From Asticcacaulis sp. (lineage in GTDB: Bacteria; Pseudomonadota; Alphaproteobacteria; Caulobacterales; Caulobacteraceae), in NCBI RefSeq assembly GCF_027484505.1, contig NZ_JAIXSV010000093.1:1-44198 (forward strand): a DNA stretch of 44,198 bases, read 5' to 3'. A model generated the notes under the pieces. It was not told where the DNA came from. It saw only the letters and a list, made by a program, of their open reading frames with translations, and did no database searches. The translations under genes were made by a program, and so were the position numbers. The first letter of the stretch is position 1; every line of letters begins with the position of its first letter. Below, one piece after another: positions 8,949 through 17,963 of the stretch.

Positions 8949-10631
8949 ATGGCATCGAATGCTTCTGTCGTTCACGATCATCATCACGATGATCACGACC
9001 ACAAACCCGGCTTCTTCGCGCGCTGGTTCCTGTCCACCAACCATAAGGACATCGGCACGCTCTACCTGATCTTCGCTATCTTCGCCGGTCTTCTGGGCGG
9101 CGCGCTGTCGGGCCTGATCCGCTGGGAGCTTTATGAGCCCGGCCTTCAGGTCTTCGTGCAGGGTTCGCTGCTTGATCAGCTCAATGTCTTCGAAGGCAAG
9201 CACGGCTATAACTCGGTCGTGACCGCCCACGCCGTTCTGATGATCTTCTTCATGGTCATGCCGGCCATGATCGGCGGCTTCGGCAACTGGTTTGTGCCGA
9301 TCATGATCGGTGCACCGGACATGGCCTTCCCGCGCCTCAACAACATCTCCTTCTGGCTGCTGGTCGCCTCCTTCATCCTGCTGATGGTGTCGATCTTCGT
9401 GCCGGGCGGACCAGGTGGCGCGTCGGAGCACGGCTTTGGCGGCGGCTGGACCATGTATCCGCCGATGTCGGCCAATAAGGGCAGCCCCGGTGCGGCCTTC
9501 GACCTGATCATCTTCTCTTTCCACCTGTCGGGTGCGTCGTCGATCCTGGGGGCGATCAACTTCATCACCACCATCTTCAACATGCGCGCGCCGGGCATGA
9601 CGCTGCACCGTATGCCGCTGTTTGCGTGGTCGGTGCTGGTCACGGCCTTCCTGCTGCTGCTGTCGCTTCCGGTCTTCGCCGGTGCCATCACCATGCTGCT
9701 GACCGACCGTAACTTCGGCACCGCCTTCTTCGATCCGGCGGGCGGTGGCGATCCGGTCATGTATCAGCACCTGTTCTGGTTCTTCGGCCACCCGGAAGTG
9801 TACATCCTCATCCTGCCGGGCTTCGGTATCATCAGCCACGTGGTTTCGACCTTCTCGAAAAAGCCCGTCTTCGGCTATCTCGCCATGGCCTACGCCATGG
9901 TGGCCATCGGCTTCGTCGGCTTTATCGTGTGGGCCCACCACATGTACACGGTCGGCATGGGCTTCAACCTGCGCGCCTACTTCGTGATGGCGACCATGGT
10001 CATCGCCGTTCCGACAGGCGTGAAAATCTTCTCGTGGATTGCAACCATGTGGGGCGGCTCGCTGGACTTCAAGGTGCCCATGCTGTGGGCCATCGGCTTC
10101 ATCTTCCTGTTCACCGTCGGTGGCGTTACGGGCGTCGTTCTGTCTAACGCCGGTATCGACTACAGCCTGCACGACACCTACTACGTCGTGGCGCACTTCC
10201 ACTATGTGCTGTCGCTGGGGGCGGTGTTCGCCATCTTCTGCGGCTTCTACTACTGGTACGAGAAGATGTTCGGCATCAAGTACAACGAGCTTCTGGGTCA
10301 GATTCACTTCTGGCTGATGTTCGTCGGCGTGAATGTCATCTTCTTCCCGCAGCACTTCCTGGGCCTTCAGGGTATGCCGCGCCGTTACGTCGATTATCCG
10401 GAAGGCTTCGCCTACTGGAACAAGATTTCGACCATCGGTTATGTCATCACCGCCATTGGCGTTGTGGTCTTCCTGATCATGATCCTCGAATCGGTCATCC
10501 GTCGCCGTAAGGCCGAGGCCAATCCGTGGGGCGAGGGTGCGACCACGCTCGAATGGACCCTGTCGTCTCCGCCGCCCTATCACCAGTTCTCCGAACTGCC
10601 GGTGATCAAGGACGAAGACGGCCATCACTAA
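8949..10631 (+). CDS. ctaD: Cytochrome c oxidase subunit I
   Basis: Catalytic subunit of the proton-pumping aa3 oxidase, binding heme a, heme a3 and CuB in the inner membrane. At 560 residues it has the standard length and twelve-helix pattern. Visible motifs include [12 protein letters not shown] near the N terminus (D-channel), HAVLMIFF (heme a ligand), [14 protein letters not shown] (CuB His, cross-linked Tyr, and channel Glu), the AHHMY pair of CuB histidines, and [15 protein letters not shown] (heme a3 and heme a ligands). The N terminus is rich in His and Asp ([10 protein letters not shown]), and the protein ends DEDGHH. A spacing of 23 bases from ctaC suggests cotranscription. Confidence 0.98.
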   Translation: MASNASVVHDHHHDDHDHKPGFFARWFLSTNHKDIGTLYLIFAIFAGLLGGALSGLIRWELYEPGLQVFVQGSLLDQLNVFEGKHGYNSVVTAHAVLMIFFMVMPAMIGGFGNWFVPIMIGAPDMAFPRLNNISFWLLVASFILLMVSIFVPGGPGGASEHGFGGGWTMYPPMSANKGSPGAAFDLIIFSFHLSGASSILGAINFITTIFNMRAPGMTLHRMPLFAWSVLVTAFLLLLSLPVFAGAITMLLTDRNFGTAFFDPAGGGDPVMYQHLFWFFGHPEVYILILPGFGIISHVVSTFSKKPVFGYLAMAYAMVAIGFVGFIVWAHHMYTVGMGFNLRAYFVMATMVIAVPTGVKIFSWIATMWGGSLDFKVPMLWAIGFIFLFTVGGVTGVVLSNAGIDYSLHDTYYVVAHFHYVLSLGAVFAIFCGFYYWYEKMFGIKYNELLGQIHFWLMFVGVNVIFFPQHFLGLQGMPRRYVDYPEGFAYWNKISTIGYVITAIGVVVFLIMILESVIRRRKAEANPWGEGATTLEWTLSSPPPYHQFSELPVIKDEDGHH

Positions 10632-10667
10632 GTGCTTCGCCCGAATGGGCGGTAGGCTTACGTGCGG

Positions 10668-10705
10668 GGGGATGAGGGCCGGAGGTCGTCATCCCCTTTA
10701 TTTTA
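10668..10705 (+). terminator. Hairpin with T-rich tail between ctaD and ctaB
   Basis: An 8-bp stem, GGGGATGA (10668-10675) with TCATCCCC (10689-10696), is followed by TTTATTTTA. A smaller hairpin CGCCC-gaat-GGGCG precedes it at about 10639-10652. It could partly terminate after ctaD, giving more subunit I and II than assembly factors, or protect the upstream message end. Confidence 0.45.
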
Positions 10706-10717
10706 CGAGTACCCACA

Positions 10718-11722
10718 GTGACCCCTGAGCCCGTGACCCCTAAGCCTGTGACAACCGAAACGCCGACGCCCGAACCGAGCCATCCTGCCTATGGGGAGAA
10801 GGCTCTGCGCGGCTTACCGGCGGACTATTTTCAGTTGCTGAAACCACGCGTCATGTCGCTGGTGGTGTTCACCGGCCTGACGGGGCTGATTGTCGCGCCG
10901 CAAAAGATAGACCCGTTTCTGGCCTTTATCGCCGTCCTGTGTATTGCGCTGGGCGCCGGGGCGGCGGGGGCGCTGAACATGGCCATTGAAGGCGAAACCG
11001 ATGCCCTGATGCGCCGCACCCGCGGGCGTCCCGTGGCGTCAGGCCGCGTCAGCAAGTCCGACGCCATGGCTTTTGGTGGGGTACTGGCCTTCCTGTCAGT
11101 AGCCATGATGTGGCTGGCCATCAATGTGGTGGCCGCCGGTCTTCTGGCCCTGACTATTCTTTACTACGTTGTTTTTTATACGATTGTTTTGAAACGCCGG
11201 ACGCCGCAGAATATCGTCATCGGAGGTGCAGCCGGGGCCTTTCCGCCGGTGATCGGCTGGGCCGCCGCCACGGGTCACGCGCCGCTTGAGGCGTGGGTTC
11301 TGTTCGCCATCATCTTCCTGTGGACGCCGCCCCATAGCTGGGCGCTGGCCCTCTATACCGCCGAAGACTATGCCAAGGCCGGTATCCCGATGATGCCGGT
11401 GGCCAAAGGCGCCAAATCGACCCGCCTGCAAATCCTGATCTACAGCCTGATCATGGCGCCTGTCGCCTGCCTGCCCATCGCCTTCAGCATGGGCGGCATG
11501 ATCTATGCCGTCGTGTCGGTTCTGGGCGGTGGCTTCTTTATCTTTCTGGCCGTGCGTCTGTTCCTGTCGCGGGCGGGTGACCACCCCGAAGGCGGCGAAA
11601 ATTCGCTCTACGACGTCAAGAAGGAAGCGCTGGCCGCGCGCAACCTGTTTGCCTTTTCCATCCTCTACCTGACGGCGCTTTTCGCCGCCCTGTTGATCCA
11701 TCACGCCTTCATGGGAGCCTGA
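10718..11722 (+). CDS. ctaB: Heme O synthase (protoheme IX farnesyltransferase)
   Basis: Transfers a farnesyl group to heme B, giving heme O, the precursor of oxidase heme A. A UbiA-family membrane prenyltransferase of 334 residues with about nine helices. The first prenyl-diphosphate motif reads NMAIEGETDALMRRTRGRP near residue 87; two of the usual aspartates (NxxxDxDxD) are glutamates here. The second loop contains YTIVLKRRTPQN and GGAAGAFPPVIGW. The GTG at 10718 is used as start; the first 25 residues are Pro/Thr-rich and may be partly untranslated, since other GTG codons follow. The small coxF gene starts 4 bases after its stop. Confidence 0.95.
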   Translation: MTPEPVTPKPVTTETPTPEPSHPAYGEKALRGLPADYFQLLKPRVMSLVVFTGLTGLIVAPQKIDPFLAFIAVLCIALGAGAAGALNMAIEGETDALMRRTRGRPVASGRVSKSDAMAFGGVLAFLSVAMMWLAINVVAAGLLALTILYYVVFYTIVLKRRTPQNIVIGGAAGAFPPVIGWAAATGHAPLEAWVLFAIIFLWTPPHSWALALYTAEDYAKAGIPMMPVAKGAKSTRLQILIYSLIMAPVACLPIAFSMGGMIYAVVSVLGGGFFIFLAVRLFLSRAGDHPEGGENSLYDVKKEALAARNLFAFSILYLTALFAALLIHHAFMGA

Positions 11723-11726
11723 GCCA

Positions 11727-11900
11727 ATGGTTGACAAGGACGTTCTGACCACCCCCGAAGATGACAAGAAGGCCTATCTGGCCGCCCAGAAGCGCCGCAA
11801 TATCGCCATCGGGCTGGGCCTCCTGGCCTTTGTGGTGCTGGTGTTTCTGGTTTCGATCATCCGTATGACACAAGGCGTACAGGCGGCGCACGGCGGATGA
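11727..11900 (+). CDS. coxF: CoxF-like small membrane protein
   Basis: A 57-residue protein: charged N terminus (residues 1-25, KAYLAAQKRRN), one membrane helix (about 26-46) and a short periplasmic tail ending HGG. Size, position between ctaB and ctaG, and the single helix match the CoxF proteins of alphaproteobacterial oxidase clusters. It starts 4 bases after ctaB and its TGA overlaps the ATG of ctaG (ATGA), so translation is probably coupled. Its precise role in oxidase assembly is not known. It is easily missed because of its length. Confidence 0.85.
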   Translation: MVDKDVLTTPEDDKKAYLAAQKRRNIAIGLGLLAFVVLVFLVSIIRMTQGVQAAHGG

Positions 11901-12433
11901 AAAAACTGAGCCGCAATCACAAGGTTGCCGCGTGGTGTCTGGCCGGTCTGTTGGGTATGTTCGGTCTGGCCTATGCCTCCGTGCCCCTCTATCGCCTGTT
12001 TTGTCAGGTGACGGGCTTTGATGGCACGACGCAGCGCGCGGAGGCCGAATCTTCGGTGGTTCTGGACCGCAAGATTCGCGTCTATTTCGACACCAATGCC
12101 AACAACATCCCGTGGAGCTTCAAGGTCGAGCACCCGGTGCAGAACACGCTGCTTGGCAAGACGAACATGATCTATTTCACCGTGCGCAATGACTCCAAAG
12201 TCCCGCTCACCGGTCGCGCCAGCTACAATGTGCTGCCCGAAGCCATGGGCGGCTACTTCATGAAATTGCAGTGCTTCTGCTTTACGGATCAGACCTTACA
12301 GCCGGGTGAGGAGCGCACCTTCCCCGTCGTCTATTATGTCGATCCGAAGATGCTGGAAGACATTGACGCAAAGAACACCAAGGACGTGACCCTGTCCTAT
12401 ACCTTCTTTCCGTCTCAGGTTGCTAAAAAGTAA
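11897..12433 (+). CDS. ctaG: Cytochrome c oxidase assembly protein CtaG/Cox11
   Basis: Copper chaperone that delivers CuB to subunit I from the periplasmic face. The 178-residue protein has one N-terminal membrane helix (residues about 11-30), the family motif ASVPLYRLFCQVTGF right after it, and the copper-binding C-x-C motif in MKLQCFCFTDQTLQPGE. Its start overlaps the coxF stop by ATGA. A gap of 183 bases to ctaE follows, containing a small hairpin GGGGC-caca-GCCCC near 12479, which may separate transcripts or allow a second promoter. Confidence 0.96.
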   Translation: MKKLSRNHKVAAWCLAGLLGMFGLAYASVPLYRLFCQVTGFDGTTQRAEAESSVVLDRKIRVYFDTNANNIPWSFKVEHPVQNTLLGKTNMIYFTVRNDSKVPLTGRASYNVLPEAMGGYFMKLQCFCFTDQTLQPGEERTFPVVYYVDPKMLEDIDAKNTKDVTLSYTFFPSQVAKK

Positions 12434-12616
12434 AGTGTTTCAATGTCTTGTAAAGCGTATTTGAGTTTGTTTGCTACGGGGCCACAGCCCCATAAAAACA
12501 GGGTGGCCGGATTGTGTTCACAGCCGATTTGCCCTAAGACTCAAGGTCTAATCATATAACGGAACCGTCAGTGTCCGATACAGGGGGACACGGCGCATCG
12601 AGGTGAGTTGCCGACT

Positions 12617-13507
12617 ATGTCTAACGACGCCGTCAAACACGATTATCACATTATCAACCCCAGCCCGTGGCCGCTGCTCGGCTCGCTGTTCTCCGTGGTC
12701 ATGTTCATCGGTCTGGTGATCTGGATGAAGGGGTTGTTCGGCATCGAAAAGACCCCGGTGGTCTTTGCCGGTGGCCTGCTGGGCGTACTTTACGTCATGT
12801 GGGGCTGGTGGGCCGATGTGATCAAAGAATCACGCGCCGGTGACCATACGCCGGTTGTGCAGATCGGCCTGCGTTATGGCATGATCATGTTCATCGCCTC
12901 GGAAGTGATGTTCTTCGTGGCGTGGTTCTGGGTCTTCTTCGAAATGGCCCTGTTCCACGAACACCGAGCCGGTGTGGCCTCGGCCATCGAAGAGGTCCGC
13001 ACGGCGTGGGCCTCGGCGGGCAGCACCGATCCGAATGGCTGGATGCCGGCGGGCGTCGAGGCCGTTTCGGCCTGGCAATTGCCGCTGCTCAACACGCTTC
13101 TCCTGCTCCTGTCGGGCACGACCGTCACCTGGGCGCACCACGCGCTTCAGGAAGGCGATCGTAACGGTGCCAAGTGGGGCCTGTTCCTGACCGTCATTCT
13201 GGGGGCCATCTTCACCAGCGTGCAGGCCTTTGAATATTACCACATCGTCCACCATCACCTGTTCTTCAACGAAGAAGCCGCCAATGCCGGTCTTTACGGC
13301 TCGGCCTTCTTCATGGCCACGGGGTTCCACGGCTTCCACGTCCTGATCGGCACCATCTTCCTGCTGATCTGCCTGATTCGCCTGATGCGCGGCGGCTTCA
13401 CGCCGCAAAAGCACTTCGGCTTCGAAGCGGCGGCCTGGTACTGGCACTTCGTTGACGTGGTGTGGCTGTTCCTGTTCGCCTTCATCTACGTCATCTTCGG
13501 AGCCTAA
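12617..13507 (+). CDS. ctaE: Cytochrome c oxidase subunit III
   Basis: Core subunit without redox metals that stabilises proton uptake by subunit I. 296 residues, seven predicted helices, with typical sequences near helices: PSPWPLLGS at the N terminus, [52 protein letters not shown] and [14 protein letters not shown] at the end. The ATG at 12617 is preceded by GAGGTGAG; a TTG at 12608 would add three residues and is less likely. DUF983 starts 2 bases after the stop. Confidence 0.97.
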   Translation: MSNDAVKHDYHIINPSPWPLLGSLFSVVMFIGLVIWMKGLFGIEKTPVVFAGGLLGVLYVMWGWWADVIKESRAGDHTPVVQIGLRYGMIMFIASEVMFFVAWFWVFFEMALFHEHRAGVASAIEEVRTAWASAGSTDPNGWMPAGVEAVSAWQLPLLNTLLLLLSGTTVTWAHHALQEGDRNGAKWGLFLTVILGAIFTSVQAFEYYHIVHHHLFFNEEAANAGLYGSAFFMATGFHGFHVLIGTIFLLICLIRLMRGGFTPQKHFGFEAAAWYWHFVDVVWLFLFAFIYVIFGA

Positions 13508-13509
13508 GC

Positions 13510-13881
13510 ATGGCTGGTCCCGATAGCCGCGAGGTCAATTTCCTCGCGGCGGCGCGGGGCCGCTGCCCCGTATGCGGTCAGGGGAGGCTCTTTAAGGGGT
13601 TTCTCAAGGTCGCGCCGGAATGCAGTCAATGTCATACTGATTTTCAGGCGGCGGATACCGGAGACGGTCCCGTCGTCTTTGTCATTCTGATCGTCGGCTT
13701 CATCGTCTGTTTTGGCTTTATGATCACGGCCCTAAGCCATGACTGGCCCCTGTGGCTGCATATGATCATCTGGCTGCCTATGGCGCTTTTCCTCAGTCTG
13801 GGTTTGATGCCGCCGCTTAAGGGGCTGATGGTGGCGTCGCAGCTCAAAAACCGCGTCAATGACAAGGACCGCTTTAAATGA
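13510..13881 (+). CDS. DUF983 zinc-ribbon membrane protein
   Basis: A 123-residue protein of the DUF983 family. An N-terminal zinc-ribbon-like domain has CPVCGQG at about residues 18-24 and CSQCH at about 38-42, followed by two membrane helices (about 52-75 and 80-102). The family is often found next to SURF1 or ctaE in Alphaproteobacteria, which suggests a part in oxidase assembly, but no function is established to my knowledge. It begins 2 bases after ctaE, and its stop overlaps the SURF1 start (ATGA). Confidence 0.88.
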   Translation: MAGPDSREVNFLAAARGRCPVCGQGRLFKGFLKVAPECSQCHTDFQAADTGDGPVVFVILIVGFIVCFGFMITALSHDWPLWLHMIIWLPMALFLSLGLMPPLKGLMVASQLKNRVNDKDRFK

Positions 13882-14564
13882 AGCGACTGCCTGTCGGTTT
13901 GAGCATAGCCGTGGGTGTGGCGCTGCTGATCCTGCTGGGGCTTGGCACCTGGCAGATGCAGCGCCTGCACTGGAAGACGCAATTGCTGGCCGATCTGGCG
14001 CGGACGCGGGCCATTGCCCCAGTGGCGCTGGACGGCCTCCTGTCTCAACCCGGCGATCACGTCTGGCGGCAGGTGACGCTCGATTGCCGCAGTGATCCGC
14101 GCGATTTTGTCTATATGCACGGCGTATCCGATGGCGTGGCCGGGTTCCACGTCCTGACCCATTGCCCGACGGGACAGGGCGTTATCCTCGCCGATCTCGG
14201 CTTTACAGCGCAAAAGCCGCTGGCTGCTGCGGTCACTACCACCACCCTGACCGGGCGGCTGCGACGCTTTGAAACGCCCAACGCTTTTGTACCGCCCAAC
14301 GATCCCAAGGCCGACGATTGGTACACGCGCTCGGTGTCCGACCTGTCGAAGCGCTGGAGCGTCACCCTGCGCCCGGACTATTTCGTAGCGGCGACCCAGC
14401 CCGTAGCGCCCGGCCTGACGCCCGTGGATGCGACCGCCAACCTGTCCAATCGGCATCTGGAATACGCGCTCACCTGGTATGGGCTGGCGGCGGCGCTGAT
14501 CGGTGTCTATATAGCGCTCCTGTATTCGCGCCGAAGGGCCGAAATGCGTAAAGGCAGATCATGA
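13878..14564 (+). CDS. SURF1 family oxidase assembly protein
   Basis: SURF1 (Shy1) proteins bind or present heme a during maturation of subunit I. The 228-residue protein has the family layout: an N-terminal membrane helix (GVALLILLGLGTWQMQRL, about residues 13-30, including the conserved GxWQ), a periplasmic domain, and a C-terminal helix (TWYGLAAALIGVYIALL, about 198-215, with the conserved Y-x-TW-x-G/L pattern). ATGA overlaps at both ends couple it with DUF983 before and the M16 peptidase after. Confidence 0.93.
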   Translation: MKRLPVGLSIAVGVALLILLGLGTWQMQRLHWKTQLLADLARTRAIAPVALDGLLSQPGDHVWRQVTLDCRSDPRDFVYMHGVSDGVAGFHVLTHCPTGQGVILADLGFTAQKPLAAAVTTTTLTGRLRRFETPNAFVPPNDPKADDWYTRSVSDLSKRWSVTLRPDYFVAATQPVAPGLTPVDATANLSNRHLEYALTWYGLAAALIGVYIALLYSRRRAEMRKGRS

Positions 14565-15841
14565 GTTTCACCCCTCTTGGCGTGGGTAACGCCTCAGTCG
14601 CCACCCTGAGCAACGGCCTGCGGGTGGTCCACGATCCGATCCCCGGCCTGCACACCTTCGCCCTGACGGCCATCATTCACGGCGGAGCGCGCTACGAAGC
14701 GTCGCATCAGTCGGGTTGGGCCCACCTTAGCGAGCATATGGTCTTCAAAGGGGCAGGCGGGCGCAGCGCGCGCGAACTGGCCGAAGTCATCGAACATCGC
14801 GGGGGCACCATCAACGCCTCAACCGGTTATGAGCACACCCGTTTTGAGGTGCGCGGCATGGCCGAACTGCTGCCTCTGGCGGTCGAGGTGGTCGGCGACC
14901 TGATGTTCCGCCCGGCGCTGGAGGCCGAGGAACTGGAGCGCGAAAAGAAGGTCATCGAGCAGGAGATTTCCGAGGCCTTCGACACACCCGACGACCACGT
15001 GTTCGACCTGCTGCAACAGGCCGGCTTCGGCGATCACAGTCTGGCGAGGCCTATTCTCGGTACGCCACAAAGTCTGGCCCCGGCGCGACCTGAGACGCTG
15101 CGCGCCTATATTGAAGGCCTGTATAATCCGGCAGACATCGTGCTGTGTGTGTCCGGTGGTGTTGAGGCGGCGGGCGTATTGGCGGCCGTCGAGGCCCATA
15201 TGAACGTGCCGGCCCGTCCGGCGCGCGAGGCCGACACGGCGGCGCGCTTTGTGCCGCGCCACATCCGCCATGTGCGCAAGGTCGAGCAGACGCATCTGAC
15301 GCTCGCCTTCGAAGGCGTCAACCGTTTCGACGAAGACCTGTTTGCGCTCAAACTGTTCGGCGAAATTCTGGGCGGTGGCATGGCGTCGCGCCTGTTTCAG
15401 GAAGCCCGTGAAGATCGGGGTCTGGCCTATTCTATCGACGCCTGGACGACGCAGTTCCGCGATACGGGGATGCTGGGCATCTATGCCGGTTGCGCGCCCA
15501 AGGATGCAGCGGACCTTAGCGAACTGATCGTCAGCGTCATGCGCGGCCTGATCGACAAACCGCTGGAGTCCGAACTGGAACGCGCCAAAGCGCAATACAC
15601 CACCTCGCTCTATCTCAACGACGAAAACGCGGCGCAACGCGCCAATACGCTGGGTGGGCAGGTCCTGACCTATGACCGTGCCTTTACGCTCAGCGAGCAG
15701 GTGGCGCGGCTAGAGGCGGTGACGCTCAACGATCTGCGCCGCGTCGGCGAACGCACGCTGCAAGCGGGCGTGGCGACGGCCATTCTGGGGCCAGCATTGA
15801 AAAGTGATCCGCAGAAGCGCTTAGAGGCCGTTTTGGCTTAA
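14561..15841 (+). CDS. M16 family zinc peptidase (processing-peptidase-like)
   Basis: Resembles the beta subunit of mitochondrial processing peptidase and bacterial M16B peptidases. The inverted zinc motif HxxEH is at residues 55-59 (HLSEH), with the distal glutamate expected in EREKKVIEQEISEA near 130. Two M16 domains of about 200 residues fill the 426-residue chain; ARLFQEAREDRGLAYSIDAW belongs to the second-domain signature region. There is no signal peptide, so it probably acts in the cytoplasm. Overlap with the SURF1 stop (ATGA) puts it in the oxidase transcript, although no substrate there is known. The gene ends 4 bases before a family 1 repeat. Confidence 0.92.
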   Translation: MSFTPLGVGNASVATLSNGLRVVHDPIPGLHTFALTAIIHGGARYEASHQSGWAHLSEHMVFKGAGGRSARELAEVIEHRGGTINASTGYEHTRFEVRGMAELLPLAVEVVGDLMFRPALEAEELEREKKVIEQEISEAFDTPDDHVFDLLQQAGFGDHSLARPILGTPQSLAPARPETLRAYIEGLYNPADIVLCVSGGVEAAGVLAAVEAHMNVPARPAREADTAARFVPRHIRHVRKVEQTHLTLAFEGVNRFDEDLFALKLFGEILGGGMASRLFQEAREDRGLAYSIDAWTTQFRDTGMLGIYAGCAPKDAADLSELIVSVMRGLIDKPLESELERAKAQYTTSLYLNDENAAQRANTLGGQVLTYDRAFTLSEQVARLEAVTLNDLRRVGERTLQAGVATAILGPALKSDPQKRLEAVLA

Positions 15842-15844
15842 CCC

Positions 15845-15966
15845 AGCGGAATGATTTCTATGATCATTCCGCTCAAGCCGCCATTGAGGCGGCGGCCAAG
15901 GTGACGGAGCCACCGCCCGGCGAGGGGCTAAACAAAAAAATCTGGATCATTAATCATAATGATCCA
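15845..15966 (+). repeat. Family 1 structured intergenic repeat, copy B
   Basis: First hairpin AGCGGAATGAT-N7-ATCATTCCGCT (11-bp perfect), then the shared core, then a second perfect hairpin TGGATCATTA-atca-TAATGATCCA. It lies tail-to-tail between the M16 peptidase and the glycerophosphodiesterase, and its distal hairpin contains the TAA stop (15950-15952) and the last few codons of the latter. Confidence 0.88.
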
Positions 15967-17113
15967 AAAACCCCTTGCGTGCTGCGACGCCCGTATCGGC
16001 GAAGTCGGTAAACAGGCCGTCGATGCCCATGGCGAACAGGTGTTTGAACTCAGCCTGCGCATCGCCCTTATAGGCGGCGGGCAGGCGGTCATTGCGCAGG
16101 GTCCAGGTGTGAACCTTCAGCCCCGCCTTGTGCGCAGCGTCGATCAGCGCGCGGTTTTCAACGATGCGGCAGTCGGCCTCGCTGGTCTTTTCTGTCACCG
16201 GGCCCGTGGCCACGGCCTTCAGCAGGTAACGCTTCCACGGCGCAATAACATCAGCATAGGTACGCACCTCGGCCAGACCTTCGGGCGTCAGCATGTCGGC
16301 ATAGACGCCCTTACGCCCGGCGGCGGCCCAGTCAAAGGGCACCGACGCGCCGACGTCACCCGTGGCGAAATCGACATCCCCGCCATCGACCAGTTGCACG
16401 CGCGGCAGGGGCGACAGGGCCTTCAGGCGCTTCAGGCTGTCGGCTTCGAAGGATTGCAGGAAGACGGCGGAGTCGGCCTTGTTCATATCGCCTTGGCTCA
16501 GGGCCTCGATCAGGCGTTCCTCCAGCGGCAGACCGGCGGCGCGGTGCAGGGTCGGATGCTTGGTTTCGATATATAAACCCACGCTCTTGCCCGTCGTCTT
16601 GAAGTGATTTCTCACCAGACCGATCACCTCTTCCAGCGTCGGCACCTCAAAACGGCCATTATAGCTCTGGTCCCGATCGGCAAAGGCCTGACGGGCGCGC
16701 AGGGTCTTGATCTCGGCGAGGGTAAAGTCGCTGGCGAAGAAGTCGGTGATGCTCATCCCGTCCACGGTAAGGGTCCGCTTGAGGGCTGCAAATTCCGGGC
16801 GTTGCGCCACATCGGTCGTGCCGGACAGCATCGGTTCGTGACGGCAGATCAGCACGCCGTCCTTGGTCGCCACCACGTCGGGTTCGATATAGTCGGCCCC
16901 CATATGGATGGCCAGATTATAGGCTTCGAGCGTGTGTTCGGGGCGATAGCCGCTGGCGCCGCGGTGCGCGATGATCAGGGGCATCTTGTGCTCCGTCGGC
17001 TTGGTGGCGGCCAGAGAGGGCCTAAGCCCGATGGCGCCGCCCAGAACGGCCGCGGTGCCGGCAATGGCTCCGAAGGTGAAACGGCGGCGGGCAGTATCGA
17101 CGGGCAGGGGCAT
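15950..17113 (-). CDS. Glycerophosphodiester phosphodiesterase
   Basis: Hydrolyses glycerophosphodiesters from phospholipid breakdown into glycerol 3-phosphate and an alcohol. The 387-residue protein begins with a twin-arginine signal (RRRFTFG followed by a hydrophobic stretch ending near residue 35), so it is likely exported folded. The GDPD signature IIAHRGASGYRPEHTLEAY starts near residue 48, followed by the metal-binding IEPDV motif and a conserved CRHEP segment. Length and arrangement match GlpQ-type periplasmic enzymes. The C-terminal residues DHYD are encoded within the family 1 repeat, suggesting that the repeat inserted into or replaced the original 3-prime end. Confidence 0.92.
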   Translation of the reverse strand: MPLPVDTARRRFTFGAIAGTAAVLGGAIGLRPSLAATKPTEHKMPLIIAHRGASGYRPEHTLEAYNLAIHMGADYIEPDVVATKDGVLICRHEPMLSGTTDVAQRPEFAALKRTLTVDGMSITDFFASDFTLAEIKTLRARQAFADRDQSYNGRFEVPTLEEVIGLVRNHFKTTGKSVGLYIETKHPTLHRAAGLPLEERLIEALSQGDMNKADSAVFLQSFEADSLKRLKALSPLPRVQLVDGGDVDFATGDVGASVPFDWAAAGRKGVYADMLTPEGLAEVRTYADVIAPWKRYLLKAVATGPVTEKTSEADCRIVENRALIDAAHKAGLKVHTWTLRNDRLPAAYKGDAQAEFKHLFAMGIDGLFTDFADTGVAARKGFLDHYD

Positions 17114-17203
17114 GGCACACTCATCCGGAAAGGGTGAAGATGTCCATAGAGTGTGTCGATGACAGGCCTGTGAAAGTCTGGCTCCTGAAAGCGTTGGGTG
17201 TCG

Positions 17204-17839
17204 TCAGGCCCGCCCGGCATTGTGGCTGAGGTGTTCCGGTAAAATGCCGAGACTTTTGAGCGCCCTGTTCCATAAACCTGCGGCATCGTGTGAAAACAGC
17301 AGATCGGCCTGACACGGGGCGACCAGCCAGGCATTGTCACGAATTTCGGCTTCTAACTGCCCCGGACCCCATCCGGCATAGCCGAGCGCGATCAGGACCC
17401 GTGAGGGACCCGCTCCGCGCGCCAGATCGACCAGAATGTCGCGCGAAACGGTCAGACCGATGCCGTCGCGCAGTTCCAGCGCTTCCGGGTCGATATCGAG
17501 CGGCAGGGTCACCTCATCAATAAAGTAGTCGAGGCTGTGCAGGACAAAGCCGCGCTCGTTCTGCACCGGGCCGCCATTATAGATGGGGGTAGTGACGTGG
17601 CGGTTGTCGGTGATGTCGATGCCCAGTTCTTCCATCATGCGCGGGAAGGTCAGGCCGCCTATGGGCTGCGTCAGGACAATCCCCATCGCCGACTCCGCGT
17701 CGTGCTGACACATATAGATGACGCTGTGGTCGAAATTGGGATCGTCTAGGCTCGGCATGGCCACCAGCAGTCGCCCTTGAAGGGATGTGGCCTCAACGGA
17801 AGCTGCTGGGTCTGACGAGACAGGGCCGGTTTTGCGCAT
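17204..17839 (-). CDS. YqgE/AlgH family protein (UPF0301)
   Basis: A 211-residue member of the YqgE/AlgH family, whose molecular function is unsettled (AlgH influences alginate regulation in Pseudomonas). Recognisable segments are LQGRLLVAMPSLDDPNF, IYMCQHDAESAMGIVLTQPI, YNGGPVQNERGFVLHS and ALGYAGWGPGQLEAEI. The ATG at 17839 was chosen because family similarity begins just after it; the open frame runs 42 codons further upstream into the region before the divergent peroxiredoxin. The neighbouring genes give no functional hint. Confidence 0.9.
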   Translation of the reverse strand: MRKTGPVSSDPAASVEATSLQGRLLVAMPSLDDPNFDHSVIYMCQHDAESAMGIVLTQPIGGLTFPRMMEELGIDITDNRHVTTPIYNGGPVQNERGFVLHSLDYFIDEVTLPLDIDPEALELRDGIGLTVSRDILVDLARGAGPSRVLIALGYAGWGPGQLEAEIRDNAWLVAPCQADLLFSHDAAGLWNRALKSLGILPEHLSHNAGRA

Positions 17840-17963
17840 GACGCAAAGATGGGCATGGAAGCCGTCTCTGGCAAGAAAAAACCTTATAAAGACCGTCCGG
17901 GCGCTCTGGTCTATGGTCTGGGACGGGCCTATAAGCGGCGGGCCATTCAACGGAGATTTACCC

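Noticed and set aside
8919-10628. Very long open frame antisense to ctaD
   Set aside because: It mirrors a strongly conserved gene, its residues are rich in H, R, E, D and G with no fold or family signal, and high GC bias opens such frames.
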